Notes under the pieces: model-generated
The model's database searches: none
What the model was told of the DNA's origin: nothing
The model's input: only the letters and a program-made list of their open reading frames with translations
DNA from: Vicia villosa
Lineage: Eukaryota; Streptophyta; Magnoliopsida; Fabales; Fabaceae
Direction: 5' to 3'
DNA: 64,000 nucleotides
Assembly: GCF_029867415.1 (NCBI RefSeq)
Contig: NC_081185.1
Span: forward strand, 118,461,987 to 118,525,986
Translations under genes and position numbers: made by a program
Shown here: positions 24,713-37,047 of the stretch, piece after piece
Layout of the letters: every line of letters begins with the position of its first letter
Numbering within the stretch: position 1 is the first letter of the stretch

Positions 24713-26948
24713 CGGCCCTGTTGCCACCGAATTTTATTTATTCAAAAGAAAAGGGAAATCTTCGAGAAAACCCTAAAAGATAAATAAATGGTCGTCGCAA
24801 TTAAATTCGGGTTCAAAAACTGATTATGCAAAGAGAATATATTAGCATCCCTCACATCCATTGTACTCAATTGGAACCACTTTGTTTGTTTTGCATTTAA
24901 GGGTGTTGTTATCTAAAGGTTACTTGCTATTAATGATTAGTGGTTTTAATTAAGGGGCAAAAAAATAAGTTTTTAATTAGTGTGTTTGCCAAGATTTTAG
25001 AATCATGTGCCTATGTATTCTCATAATGGAATGAGAAAATCAGAGTCTCGTAGTTCGTGGGTTGTAAAAAAGTATTTGTTGGTTGTTTTATTAAACAACA
25101 TTAACGTTCACTCGCGTTCTAACAATTGACATTGCTTGTATGATGCTTACACGTGAGGAGGCTTAAGCATATGTTCGTATTGTAGTAGAACAAAAATAAC
25201 GTGTTCTTTCTAGAAAAATTTCAAGGTTGCCCTAAGGCGAAAAATGAGATTTGATTGGTTGGAGCTGATTATTAGGAGATGTATATCAAATGGTCCACTA
25301 ATACAACGGGTATTTGAATGTATAGGGAATCGGGAAGAATACACCACCAATTCCTTTTTCATCCTTTAATTACAAAAAATTGTCCTAATTTAAATTGCAA
25401 TAAAGTATATGAATGGAGATGAAAGTGACATGATCAAAAGGATTGTGTACCAAAAATAGGGAAACTAACCTAATGTAGTCATGCAAGTATATACCTAAAT
25501 TTCTAGGATTTTGAAAAGGGAATGGTATTTTTTTACTTAAGGGAACATTATGGTACAAGTCCTAAATGCTTTAATTCAAATTAAATTGATCAATTGGCAC
25601 TTAATCACTTAACTGAACCAAGAATCTAAGGGAGCATGCAAGTACTATACGTCATTATTGTCAAGCATACAAGCCTTAAGCATATAATCAATGATCATGA
25701 CCCAAAAGAAAGAAAAAAGAGAAACATAAGGTCAAATATGATCAACCCTGATTTCTAACACATTTGCTAAACAAAATTTGATCAAAACTAATTTAAAGAT
25801 AGACAAAAAATTAATCAAATGTGGTGTTTATTACTTTTATTATTTTTTAAAAGCGAAAAAAACCTAAAGAAAATGAAAGAAGAAAAAGGAAAAATTAATT
25901 GAGATAGATTTATGATGAGGTATTGGTGATGATGCCTCAGATATAGATGAAAATGATAAGGTTAAGCTTCAGCTCAATCAGAACTTTGATGAAAAGCTTT
26001 TAAGAAGATGTTGAGGAAGCTTTTCATCTAAATGTGAGGGTTTGGAGAGATTTTAGCATAGTAGCTTTAGAGTGAAAGTGACTTAGGGATGAAGAAAGAA
26101 ATGATTGTTTTTATAGGCGAGGATTGAGTGATTTTGGGAGGGAAAACAGTTGGGAGGTAGTTAGAGATGAGTGGATGTGAGCTATTAAATTGGAATATGT
26201 GGCTCTATCTTATTATCAATGGTGGAAATTTAGTTAGATTGGGTTTTAGTGAAGATTTGAGAGTTTAGTTTAGTTTGATTCATTTTTGGCCATTGGATGA
26301 AGAATTAGTTTGGTAGAGAGATAGAGGGCTAGTATGAAGGTAGTTAGAAGTTGGTTTAAAAGTTGGTTAGAGTAGATTTTGAGAAAGTTTGAGAGAATGC
26401 GTAATGTTTTGAAAGCTGGAAATAGTTGGAAATTCGGGTAAAGCAGTTAGTAGTTGGAATCTTGTATATCCTAGGTAGTTGAGTGGAAGTTAAGGGAAGA
26501 TAGGTAAATGAAGGTTTATGGAGAAATAGGTAGTTAAAGGTAGAAAATGTTGGGATTTTGAAGAAGTACAATGTTGGAATGTTAGGTAAAGAGGCATTAG
26601 TGAAATGAATGAATAAAACTTGAATTTTGGCTATGAACTTGAAACTTGAATGCTTTAAACTTTTATTATTTGATGGATGATCCATGGATGATATAAGTTC
26701 ATTGAAAAGTTCTTTTTTATGTTGAAAAGTGGATTTTCGAGTGGTGTAAATTCATGAACCAACTTCTGATTTTTATGTCATAGAATTGCCTTGAAATACC
26801 TTGGGAAAACTCATGATTTCAATTCAACATTATGTAAAATTTTCTATGCTTTTCCTTGAGTTATTTTCATACTTTTCCATGACTTTTTGATTGTTTAAGT
26901 TCATGATATGGAAGGTTAACTTGATTCTCCTTTTTCCTTGTAGCTAAG
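24713..26948 (-). mobile_element. LTR C, segment 1 (Ogre/Tat-like LTR, distal part)
   Basis: It contains the block (GCCACCGAATTTTATTTATT ... AAAACCCTAAA ... CCCTCACATCC) that is also present, more conserved, in LTRs A and B, in the same orientation. A minus-strand TATA-like CCTATAAAAACA lies at about 26110-26121. The LTR is interrupted at 26948 by the SIRE-like element and continues at 33486. Divergence from A and B is considerable, so it is older or another subfamily. Confidence 0.6.
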
Positions 26949-28024
26949 TGTTAGATACATGGTTTTAGCATTGGTAGAATTTTGCTAAAACATGATTTTT
27001 GAAAGATGTTAAGCAATATGTCATAACATTTTGATCAAACAAATACAGCTGTGTATGAGTTTACATTGAAAACCTGATGTTCTCACAAATGTCGTGACAT
27101 TCTAAACCAGAACATCAATACAGGCTATTTAAATATTGACATATTTGATTTGATTTTGTGATATCTCTTTTGGATATATATCAATGATTTGCACAGGTCA
27201 AGAAGATTTAATTTTAAACAAGTGAATCAAATCTCCAACAGAATTAAAGATTCTAAAATTGGATGATTGAGACGATTTAGGAAACTTGAATATTTGTTCC
27301 AAGATTCAAAGAGATTTATCTGCAGAATTTGTTGCAGCTCTCAGCTTGTGGATCAAGTAAAGATTTCGAAGCCCATGGATTGTTGAAGACTATTTAAAGA
27401 GAACCCTAGACCTAATGTAACCAAGTCTTTTATAATTGAAAAATTAGGTGAAGGTTAGAGGTCTTAGGTTTTGAGAGTCTCTTGTATTTTAAGTCACCCA
27501 TGTATCTTTTGATACAATGTGGTAGACTGATTGTTACTTGATTGTTTGTCAAGTTGTTATTCTCACTCTTCAAGCTTGTAAGCATAAAGTTGAGTATTGG
27601 TCTTGGTTGAAGCTTTTAAGTGTTATCTTATAAATTGGGTTGCTCTTGATATAGTCACTAGGATTGAGACTGTTAGATATCACTGAGGTGATTTAGGAAG
27701 TGAGATGGTGATTTCTCATTTTTATATGTCAATTTCTAGGTAGAAGTTGCACAAGATAGTGATTAAGTGAGAAGTTGTAAACTGGGACAGTTTAGGCTTT
27801 GAATTAATATTGTCATAGTGGATTTCCTTCATGGCTTGGTAGCTCCTAGAGTAGGTGTTATTGCACCAAACTGGGTTAATAATTCTCTATGTTATTTATC
27901 ATTCTGCAATTTTTAATTCAGTATCAATTTCATTTTGGTTTGTTTCCAGATGTTGTAACATCTGTCTTGACATCATGTGTTGTGGAGACAAGTGTTAGTA
28001 TGTGTAGTAAGTTCCAGAATTTCA
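26949..28024 (+). repeat. 5' LTR of the SIRE-like element
   Basis: 1076 bp, TG...CA ends. It pairs with 32345-33480; the two differ visibly by substitutions and small indels, so the insertion is not recent. Confidence 0.88.
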
Positions 28025-28025
28025 A

Positions 28026-28038
28026 TTGACATCAGAGC
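28026..28038 (+). promoter_or_regulatory. Primer-binding site of the SIRE-like element
   Basis: TTGACATCAGAGC lies two bases after the LTR. The usual plant copia PBS is TGGTATCAGAGC, complementary to initiator tRNA-Met. Two or three changes suggest decay. Confidence 0.7.
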
Positions 28039-28049
28039 ATGCCCCCTGG

Positions 28050-28600
28050 TGTGTTTATTTGGTGAGCTTCAGGGAGATATTTTTCTGGTACTATTTTTCT
28101 TTTGGAAAGCTAGAGTGATAACATTCTGGAAATCAATGGACAGTAGAATTTTGAAGTTTGTCAGGTTAGAAGAATCTTGGTGATTAAGAAGACAGAAGGG
28201 AAGAGTATGAGACTCTTTATCACTTGTATTGTGGCCAAAGATACTTGGGAATTTCTCAAGTCCACTCATAAAGGCACATCTAAGTGTGTTTGGAAGAAAA
28301 CAGTTCAGATGTGAGGCTGATCAAGAAGTATTAAGGTCTCTAATCAAGAAGTTTGACATGAAAGTGACGAGCTATTGAAGAAGAACAAAAGAATTATTTT
28401 TGTTCCTAACTCTTTAGGAGCTTGTGTTCTGGTATCTAATGAAGGGTTTCTTATTGCTATTATTTTCCTTGAAAGGCAATCCAACCACTTTTGAGGAGAA
28501 TGGATTGAATGTCTAGACAAATGTCCAAAACATCTATTCTAACATCAATAAGTCTATGATGCTCAAGATAAAGCTAAAGCTGGGGGTAATTCCTTGGCTT
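28050..28600 (+). pseudogene. Copia gag remnant of the SIRE-like element
   Basis: Plus-strand frames show FWKARVITFWKSMDSRILKF, then IVAKDTWEFLKSTHKGTSK, both typical of plant copia gag (W-K-x-R-M ... S-x-D ... A-K-x-x-W-x-x-L-x-x-x-H-x-G-T). At least four stops and shifted frames separate the pieces. No nucleocapsid zinc knuckle was found. Confidence 0.7.
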
Positions 28601-28859
28601 CTTTGAAGACCTTGGATTCTTTGTGGAGTAGAATTCCTTACCTATCTCAAGAGCAACTGTATGGGTTTTCTATTTCTTGGCTTAAATGAAGGATGTGTTC
28701 TTGATTTTATATCTACCAAGGATGTTACTGGTTTGACAGGAAGATGAACTTCTAATGTAGTATTTTGAATTGAAGAATTATCTTATGATTTTTCAAATTT
28801 CAAGTGGAATATGATTTTGGTAACACGATTGATGTTCTTTTGCTTCGATCAAATTAATA

Positions 28860-30400
28860 AGATAAGCCAACTGATCCAACGAGTCTCCCATTTTTTTATA
28901 TTATTTTTTACACGAAAGAACAAATATGATTAAAATAAATTCAAAAAAAATACAAAAGCACGAAATTTAATCTAAGAAAGACAAATAAAAAATTTGAGAA
29001 TTTTTTTAGAATTTTCTGACACTATGAAAACAGTAAAAAATTAATTAAAAATAGAAAAAAGAGGAGTTTGCAATTTTTAGGGTCGAAAACTTTTAGAATT
29101 CTATTGTAAAGGAGTATCATTCATCAGTTTTTTTTATTGTGGAAAAAAATCGGAGCAAATCGAAACAGTAGGTTTCAAAACTTACCTGATAGGCTTGAAA
29201 ACTTATCACTGTCTGTAACTGGTATTGCAACCCTGAAAATCAACAAACACAACAACAAAAAACAAGAAAATGCTAGCAAGAACCCTATACCTATGACTCT
29301 AAAATTAGTTAATAACAACAAGAATCTCCGGCAACGGCGCCAATTTGATCCGCTGTAGCGCGCGGATCAAAAACGAGTGATTTTAAAAACGTAATATAGC
29401 GACAATGACTCGAGTCGTATCACAAGGATTCTTGTTTTGTTATTAACTAATATAAATAAAATTGGGGGTTTATGATTTTAGAATCAATTTGTAAAACAGA
29501 GTAAATAAGTGATTATCAAAATTAAGCTAAACGGTTAATCCTATTGATTCGGATTCCGACTTATCATCGGTTATAATAACACCAATCCCTAAACGACTTC
29601 GATCCTATTCGATTATGAGATTAATCAGACAAGCGCTTATCAAAATCATATGAGTTATGTTCCTATTTATCGAATTAAGCAAACGGTTAAGAATATGACG
29701 AGTTAACGAATTAAGCAAACGATAACACGCAATTAAATTTAGGAACATGCATACAATTGAATTTAAACAATTATATCCTATGAACAACAATCGAATTAAG
29801 CAAACAATTGTAATCAAATTAAGCAAATGATTTCATAGAAAAGAATTGAACAGAAACCAAATTTAAATTAGTATTAGAATAAACTCAAAGCAATGGAACC
29901 CATAAGCAGCAGGATTTGCCTTCGGGAATTAGTTTTTTATTCTAATCAAGAAAACAAAAGTAAAATTTGTGGCAAAAAAAAAGGTAAAAACTACTGTAAC
30001 ATGGCTGAAACACTTATAAACAAAATAAGGGTTTCCACACCTAACTCAAACTGGGTCAGAAACATAACCCTGACCCATAACAAATGACCCAAAACTAAAT
30101 AAAACTAATGATGCAGCTTCAAACGAAATTCTGGAAAATTTGCGCTCCAAATCTGACTTCGACACCAACACAAAAGTTGTAGCTCTTTCTCTTAGCTTTC
30201 TGGAGATTATTAGAACACATTGATCTGATTCCCAGAGCTCCAGTTACAATGGTTTTAGTGCAGGCTGCTAAAGTTGAAAAATAAGTACGAAAATCAAATA
30301 ACAATAAAAATAAACTCAAATATAAAACATAATAAAATAGAAAAATAAACAAACCAAACCATAGAAATTCCTAAGTACAAACATAAAGGAACGTGCATCA
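28860..30400 (-). mobile_element. Athila/Tat-type Ty3 LTR with PBS, truncated, nested in SIRE-like element
   Basis: On the minus strand an LTR of about 1055 bp (30400 down to 29346) starts TGATGCACGTTCC and ends GGATCA. Three bases later comes a PBS, TGGCGCCGTTGCCGGAGAT (29342 down to 29324). TGGCGCCGTTGCCGGGGA is the PBS type known from Athila/Tat elements. The internal region fades out at about 28860 and no second LTR is present. The left boundary is approximate. Confidence 0.75.
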
Positions 30401-30836
30401 AAATTCACTGATCAGTAACTCTATATGATGATCAAGTCTTTGAGGATAGCTCAGATCAGTTGGAAGAATTTCCTCAAAACGGGGTGATTGGAAGCCTAGA
30501 AAGGGATTGGGTTTTCAAGATATTATTAGCAAAGATAAAACTCAAGTAACAAAAGGATGGTTTCATCAAAAGGCAGGCTGAGTCAAGGGTGTCAGTATAA
30601 ATGTATCAACATTGTGCTAGACATTAGGTTACTCAAACTATAGGTAGATACTTGCACTGAAGATATTTCTTATGTGATAAGAAGATCTTAACAAGTTCTT
30701 TTGTTTGTCTTTTCTTTCCTTAACTTCTATAAGGTCAAAATTAGCATTGGTTAACCAAGCAGTGGTTAAAACTCAGGGAAGGTAATAATTGCCTAATTTC
30801 TCATACCTATCTTAGATCTTCAACTAAGATCATTGG

Positions 30837-30880
30837 TATCTTGACTCTGACTGCTCTAGACACTTCGCTGCAGTAAAAGT
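30837..30880 (+). pseudogene. Copia protease active-site remnant
   Basis: The plus strand encodes WYLDSDCSRHFA, where SIRE-type copia proteases have WYLDSGCSRHM. The Gly after the catalytic Asp-Ser is changed to Asp. Downstream integrase and RT domains are missing, so a large deletion lies between here and the 3' LTR. Confidence 0.7.
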
Positions 30881-31151
30881 GTTACTGGTAGTTTATTTAG
30901 TCTCATTCTATCAACTATTACTCTTGTTGTTGATACTAAAAGGGAAATTAAGAGCATTGGATAGCTGGAGATTACAGGACAGAGTATCCAAGTTTTGGTA
31001 ATGATCTTCTTACTAAAACGACAGATGACTATTGTGATAAACATAAATCAGTTGTGTGATCAAGGTCTGAAGGTACATGTCATCAAGAAATAATTTTGTG
31101 TCTCTAATGAAATGTATGGAGTTCTTATGAGGATTTAAAAACAATTTCTAT

Positions 31152-31526
31152 TTGTGGACTCCACAAGTATTTAATTGCTTATTCTCTTGCTTGGTGTTCA
31201 AGGAAGATAAAGTCAAGATGTCACACCAGAAGGTGCAACATCACACAGTTACAACAATGAGCAAATCTTCCAAAGATATTGGTACTAAGAAGGTTCATCT
31301 ACTGGAATCTAAGAAGGATAAAGGCAGTGATCCAAAGAAGGCTGGGTTTAACATTGCAACAAATGTTGGAACATATATTGGAGCATCCATGACAGGGAAA
31401 ACATTTGTAACAAATATGAAACCCCTTAAGAAGAATCGGGTTCATCTACATGATTTAGATTTAGATGCTGATGAAGACTGGGTCACTCTCATTGACTCAA
31501 GAGGGTTATTTTGGATAGTTGTTATA
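31152..31526 (+). other. Open frame upstream of the SIRE-like 3' LTR
   Basis: The frame is open for about 125 codons. The part after an internal Met (MSHQKVQHHTVTTMSKSS) is Lys/Ser-rich, with GFNIATNVGTYIGASMTG and HLHDLDLDADEDW. SIRE elements carry an additional, envelope-like frame at this place, so it may be a remnant of that. I cannot confirm this; no signal peptide or membrane segment is evident. Confidence 0.35.
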
Positions 31527-32329
31527 TGATATCGGTTTGAAAAAAAAACAGAAAAACTTTTTAAAAAAGGGATTTTTTTGGTTTTGCTTGTTTCTTTTCT
31601 GTTTAGAGCTTTTTTTTGGTTTTTTTTTGTCTCTTTGGGTCAAGTTCTTTTCTTGTTGTTTCCATTTTTTGTCAGTCCTAGTTGGGTGAGTCCATTTCTA
31701 TTGAGTCAATTTTGAGTCTTCTTTTGGTTTGTCTTGAATCAACTATTGCTTTTTTTTATTCTCTTGCTTCCTTCTGTGTCAATTTCTTTCTACTCAATTG
31801 TTGTCAATTTTTGGCTAAAAATGGGTAGAAATGTCATTGAATCTAGTATTGTTGTTGCTTGACGTATGCAATAATTTAGGGGAAGCATGATTGTCTGTCA
31901 TTTGAGTCGTGAGTCTTAGTTTGATTTGTTTTTGCTTCTGCTGCTACTTCTATTGTGGTTGTGTTTGCACAATGTCATGTAGGATGTTCTAACATCCTGT
32001 TTGTGTCTTGTGTTCTGAGTTATGAGCATAGTTGTGTCTTGTGCGCTCTGAGTTATGTGTGTTGCTTCTGCTGCATGTTCTTCTAATGTCCTAAGCCCGT
32101 GTTGGTTTTCTGGAGTTGTGGGCTTTCACCTAGAAAGTTCAGGATGGTAAATTGGGTCGTGTTTTAGGGGGAGTATCATTTAACCTATTCCTCATGTACA
32201 AAGGTTACATGTTTAGCATGTAGCTTGTGGTTGTGTAACTGTTGTATCTTTGATACAATTTCTGTGCAATTTGCTTTGTGATTTTATTCCTATCTCTAGG
32301 TTGTACCTTAGTTGTTTTAGCCAAAATTT
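31527..32329. other. T/G-rich 3' internal region of the SIRE-like element
   Basis: No coding sequence is recognised. T-rich runs are followed by a GT-rich stretch, as in the untranslated region before a copia polypurine tract. Confidence 0.4.
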
Positions 32330-32344
32330 TCCAAAGGGGGAGAT
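32330..32344 (+). promoter_or_regulatory. Polypurine tract of the SIRE-like element
   Basis: CCAAAGGGGGAGAT directly precedes the TGTTAG start of the 3' LTR, as expected for plus-strand priming. Confidence 0.75.
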
Positions 32345-33480
32345 TGTTAGATCCATGGTTTTAGGAGTGGCAAAATTTTTCTAAATCATGGTTCTTGAAA
32401 GATCTTAAGCAATATGGCATAACATCTTGATCAAAGTGATACAGCTGAGTATGAGCTTACATTGAAAACTAGATATTCTGACAAATGTCGGGACATTCTG
32501 AACTAGAACATCAGTACATGTTGTTTAAATCTTGACAGATTTAATTTGATTTTGTGATATCTCTTTTGGATATATCTCAATGATTTGCGTTGGTCAAGAA
32601 GATTTAATCTGGAACAAGTGAATCAAATCTCCAACAGAATTAAAGTTTCTAAAATTGGATGATTAAGACTATTTAGGAAACTTGAAGATTAGTTCCAAAG
32701 ATTCAATGAGATTTCTCTGTAAGATTTGTTACAGCTCTCAGCTTCTGGATCAAGTAAATATTTCAAAGCTCATGGATTGCAGAAGACTATTTAAAGAGAA
32801 TCCTAGACCTAATGTAACCAAATCTTTTACAATTGAAAAATTAGGGGAAGGTTAGAAGTCTTAGATTTTGAGAGTCTCTTGTGTTTTAAGTCACTCACGT
32901 ATCTTTTGATACAGTGTGGCAGACTGATTGTTACTTGATTGTTTGTCAAGTTATTGTTCTCATTATTTAAGCTTGTAAGCATAGAGTTGAGTATTGTTCT
33001 TGGTTGAAGCTTTTAAGAAAGATCAAGTATTTTGTATTTGTAGTTTAATATTCTAAATTGGGATATTCTTGATACAGTCACTGAGATTGGGACTGTTAGA
33101 TATCACTGAGGTAATTTAGGAAGTGAGATGGTGATTTCTCATTTTTAGGTGTTAATTTCTCATATTTAAGTGTCGATTTCTAGGTAGAAGTTCCACAAGA
33201 TAGTGATTAAGTGAGAAGTTGTAAACTATGAATGTTTAGGCTTTGACTTAATAATGTCATAGTGGATTTCCTTCTTGGCTTAGTAGCCCCCAAAGAAAGG
33301 TGTTATTGCACCGAACTGGGTTAACAATTCTCTGTGTTATTTATCATTCTGTAATTTTTAATTCAGTATCAATTTCAGTCTGATATGTCTGGTCTTTCTC
33401 CAAATATTGTAACATATGTCTTAATAGCATGTGTTGTTGAGACAGTTGTGTTAGCATGTGTTGTAAGTGCCAGAATTTCA
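32345..33480 (+). repeat. 3' LTR of the SIRE-like element
   Basis: 1136 bp, TG...CA ends, homologous to 26949-28024. It includes extra sequence around 33017-33060 and 33150-33180 compared with the 5' LTR. Confidence 0.88.
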
Positions 33481-33485
33481 CAAAG

Positions 33486-33590
33486 TGAGTATTGTAATGG
33501 AAGAATGAGTTAGGGAAAACATTGGATTCCTGAAGGAAAGTCATGGAAATTGAAGCTTGGAGGATGAAAACTTGTTGGAAATTGCTACAT
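33486..33590 (-). mobile_element. LTR C, segment 2
   Basis: A short piece between the SIRE-like TSD and the CACTA TSD (CAT at 33588-33590). Its assignment to LTR C follows from the nesting: removing both insertions joins 26948 to 33486 and 33590 to 39010. Confidence 0.5.
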
Positions 33591-34619
33591 CACTAGTGAA
33601 AATATTCCGCAGGTATTCCTGCGGATTTTCCTGAGACGTTATTAAATAAAATAATTTTTCCTACGGATTCAGAATTGGTAAAAAATTCTGCAGGAATACC
33701 TGTGGATTTTGCTGCGGAATATATATTTCAAACAAAATATCTAACTAAAATATAATATCCGCGGGTAATTTCGCAGGAAACTTTCCTGCAAATTTTTCTG
33801 CGGATATCTGTTGTAATAAATCAAACGGAAATACAATATCCGCAGGAAACTTTCCTGCGGATTTTGCTGCAGATGTAACATATTTAAATGTTTTCTCAAA
33901 ATAATAGTATTTTTTGTTAAAATTTATAGAAAAAAATTAATCATTATTTTTTTATTTTATTAATTATTTGAGTTTAATGAATATTATATGTTTTCATTAT
34001 ATTCCATCATTGAGTGAGTTCTATTTTCGCACACATAGCAAAAAGGATCAAAGTTGGGATGAAGTTTATGATGAATCTGCATATGTAAGTATTTTGGAAA
34101 ATGTTAATATGACTATTTTCACCCAACAATTTAATTTTTGCTTTTAATTCACTTTAGTATTATTAGCATAAATAGACACAAAAAATATTATTCATTATTA
34201 ATTAATTGATTTTATAAATAATAATATATTTATAAATACTAATATTATAATAAACAAGTAGACTCTATTATAGATGTTATAAATATAATACGTGTGGCAA
34301 TCTTAGTTTACATTAAAAATAAAACAAAATGCACTTGATTATTTCTATAATTAGAACATAACCCAAAACAATACGTGTGGCAAACTTAGTTTACATTAAA
34401 AATAAAACAAAATAATCAACAAAGAAAAAGGAAAGAAGAAAACTACAGAGAGTATCGTAGCTTTCATGTAACGTGAAAATGCCTTCTTCCCATAAGCACT
34501 TATGAGAAGTGCTTTTTCATTCTAAAAAAACACTTATTTTCAAAAGCCATTCTCTCTACTCTCCTTCATCATGAAACACTAACAAATAATCAACTAATTG
34601 ATTCACTCCTAAAGAAGGA

Positions 34620-34830
34620 GAAGGAATTACCGGCGAAAAATATTATGACGGAGTGACGGGATTCCGGCAGGGGGCGTTTCCGGCGGGACGTTCAGTTTGT
34701 GGAGGCGGGGAAATCGAGATTGAGAGGTGCAGCGGAGCTTTGAGGTAACCGTGGAGGTGCGCGGTGGAGTTCCAAGGTTGTTCTCGCGTTTCCGTCAACA
34801 AATCCGGTGAGGCAAGTATTCACGCGTTTT
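34620..34830 (+). other. GC-rich block inside the CACTA element
   Basis: A stretch markedly richer in G and C than its surroundings, with GGCGG and CCGGCG motifs. It is probably a captured 5' end of a gene (UTR or first exon), judged from composition only. No product is recognised. Confidence 0.35.
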
Positions 34831-35287
34831 TGAATTCCTCTTATTCTCTTCTGTTCGATTCTTGGTTTCTTAGTCGTAGTTGTGTTATAGTTGATGATTG
34901 ATGCTCAGTTTTTGCTACCAAATGATTTACAAGTGAAGAGTTTTAAATCTTGCACACAAGGTGTTTGATTAAAAATCTCAACCAAGCTCTTAGTCTTAGC
35001 ATGTACTAGTATAAAATAATTGTTGAAGTTTAACATGTTGTTTCAAGTTGAAAATCCACAAAATTTTGTGATAACTCTAATTTGTTGTTCTGGTATCTGT
35101 TAATATCGTGTATGACATCCTCTTACTCTTTTACTGAAGGTTATCTTCTTCATAATGAAGATGGAGTAGCAATATCATGGTGTTCCATACTCTTTTACTG
35201 AAGAATTTGTAGTTAGAAATGCTTTTTTTTAGAATAATATGCAACAAATGACTCAGAAGTTTTCGATTGATTGTTTTTTTGGTGCAG

Positions 35288-35365
35288 AATGGTTTAAAAG
35301 AGGATGAAAGTCCAGATGAAAAAACATTGGGTGTGAGTTCAGAAGATGGAAGACTTAGTTGAGGT
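35288..35365 (+). pseudogene. Exon-like fragment in the CACTA element
   Basis: Between a TGCAG acceptor and a GTAAAA donor an open stretch reads NGLKEDESPDEKTLGVSS. The family is not recognised. Further on (about 35660-35730) a piece VNHFFKKADMCADALTN resembles the end of an RNase H-like (RVT_3) domain of plant LINEs. Both look like passenger fragments. Confidence 0.3.
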
Positions 35366-36650
35366 AAAACATTTGTAGTCTATCTCAAATTATACATGAT
35401 GAATTGAATCATATCTGTACTCTTTACTAGTTATCTTCTTTGATTATTTTTTTCAATTTTAATTCCTCTTATCTGTTTGTTTCTCTGTTATAGTCATTGC
35501 TATAATGCTACTGCTTTGATGTTTTCTTATCAGCTGATTACTGTCTTTTAAGAATAAATTATGTGTTATTCAATAACAGTTTCTCAAGGGAATTCTCAGA
35601 GTTCTAGGATTCAAGCATTTAGTACAAACTGAAATTGCGTTGATGATAGAGATGTATGATGATGTGTCGGTAAATCACTTTTTTAAAAAAGCAGACATGT
35701 GTGCGGATGCTTTGACAAACTGAAATTGTGTTGATGATTTATTGAGTAAAGTTGTGTTTTAACTTACAAGCTGTGTTAATTTACCGGTTGTGTCGGTGTT
35801 TGTTGTTTTGGTTTTTGTGAATGAATTTTTTGTAGGCTGAATTTGAATGAAGTTTTGAATGAGGTTAATGGTAGTTATAAAAAAAGTTTCATGGGTATAG
35901 AAGATCATATACCAAATGTGTTATAGTATGTACAATAGATATCAATCAGTATGTAGTTGGCTTGTAGAAACGCAAGGCGACTTTTGTTGCAAGCTTTCTC
36001 TCTTCTTAAATTGCCGGCAAAGCCTGTTTTTGCTGGCTTAATGAAATTGACATTATGTATTGATACGAATATATTAGAGAAGATGTTTTTTCTTAATTAT
36101 ACTTGTTGACTGAGTCAAATAAAAATTAGACCTGTTCATTCCAAGACTTTTATTCAGTATTTATAAATTTACTTGTTTAGTAAAGAAATATGTGGAATTA
36201 TTAATGAAGTAAAATGTTGCTGCGATGATCGATAGCATTAATGGAGTTTACAATGGAAAAACCTTCAATCAAGTTGAAATTAAACCTGAAGTGTAACAAT
36301 GGCATAGCTTTTGCTTCATCTGAAGCCTTTATGAATGCAGTTGCAACTGAGAGCCAACTCAAGCATTCAAATGATTCACTACTTGTATTCTCTTTGATCT
36401 CTGTAGTTCTGAATAGGGGTGGCAATAAAATCCATTAAAGGAAAATCCATCCAATCCATCCAATAATTTATCCATCCAATCCATCCATCAACTAAATAAT
36501 TAGTTAACGGATTGGATTCAATCCATCCATTTAATTATATGGATGGATTCGATCCATCCATCTCATTTAATAAATCCAATGGATTTTTTTTAACTTTATT
36601 TTAAAATTTCAAAAAAATTTCTTTTTCTTGAAAAAGTTATTTTAAAAATT

Positions 36651-36654
<4 letters not shown>

Positions 36655-36724
<70 letters not shown>
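36655..36724. repeat. TA microsatellite, left of MITE-D
   Basis: (TA)n of about 70 bp inside the hAT element. Confidence 0.95.

Positions 36725-37047
<323 letters not shown>

Larger units (their letters stand above)
26949..33480 (+). mobile_element. SIRE/Maximus-like Ty1/copia element, degenerate
   Basis: Two homologous LTRs (26949-28024 and 32345-33480) both begin TGTTAGAT and end CCAGAATTTCA. A PBS follows the first and a polypurine tract precedes the second. The flanks are CTAAG (26944-26948) and CAAAG (33481-33485), a 5-bp TSD with one mismatch. Internal sequence keeps gag and protease traces but has many stops, and an Athila/Tat-type LTR fragment interrupts it. The SIRE assignment rests on the LTR sequence and the protease motif, from memory. 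Confidence 0.85.

Noticed and set aside
24700..24721. CAGGGCCGGCCC-like terminus as a complete DNA transposon end
   Set aside because: No inverted partner is present in the window, so only a remnant can be suggested.
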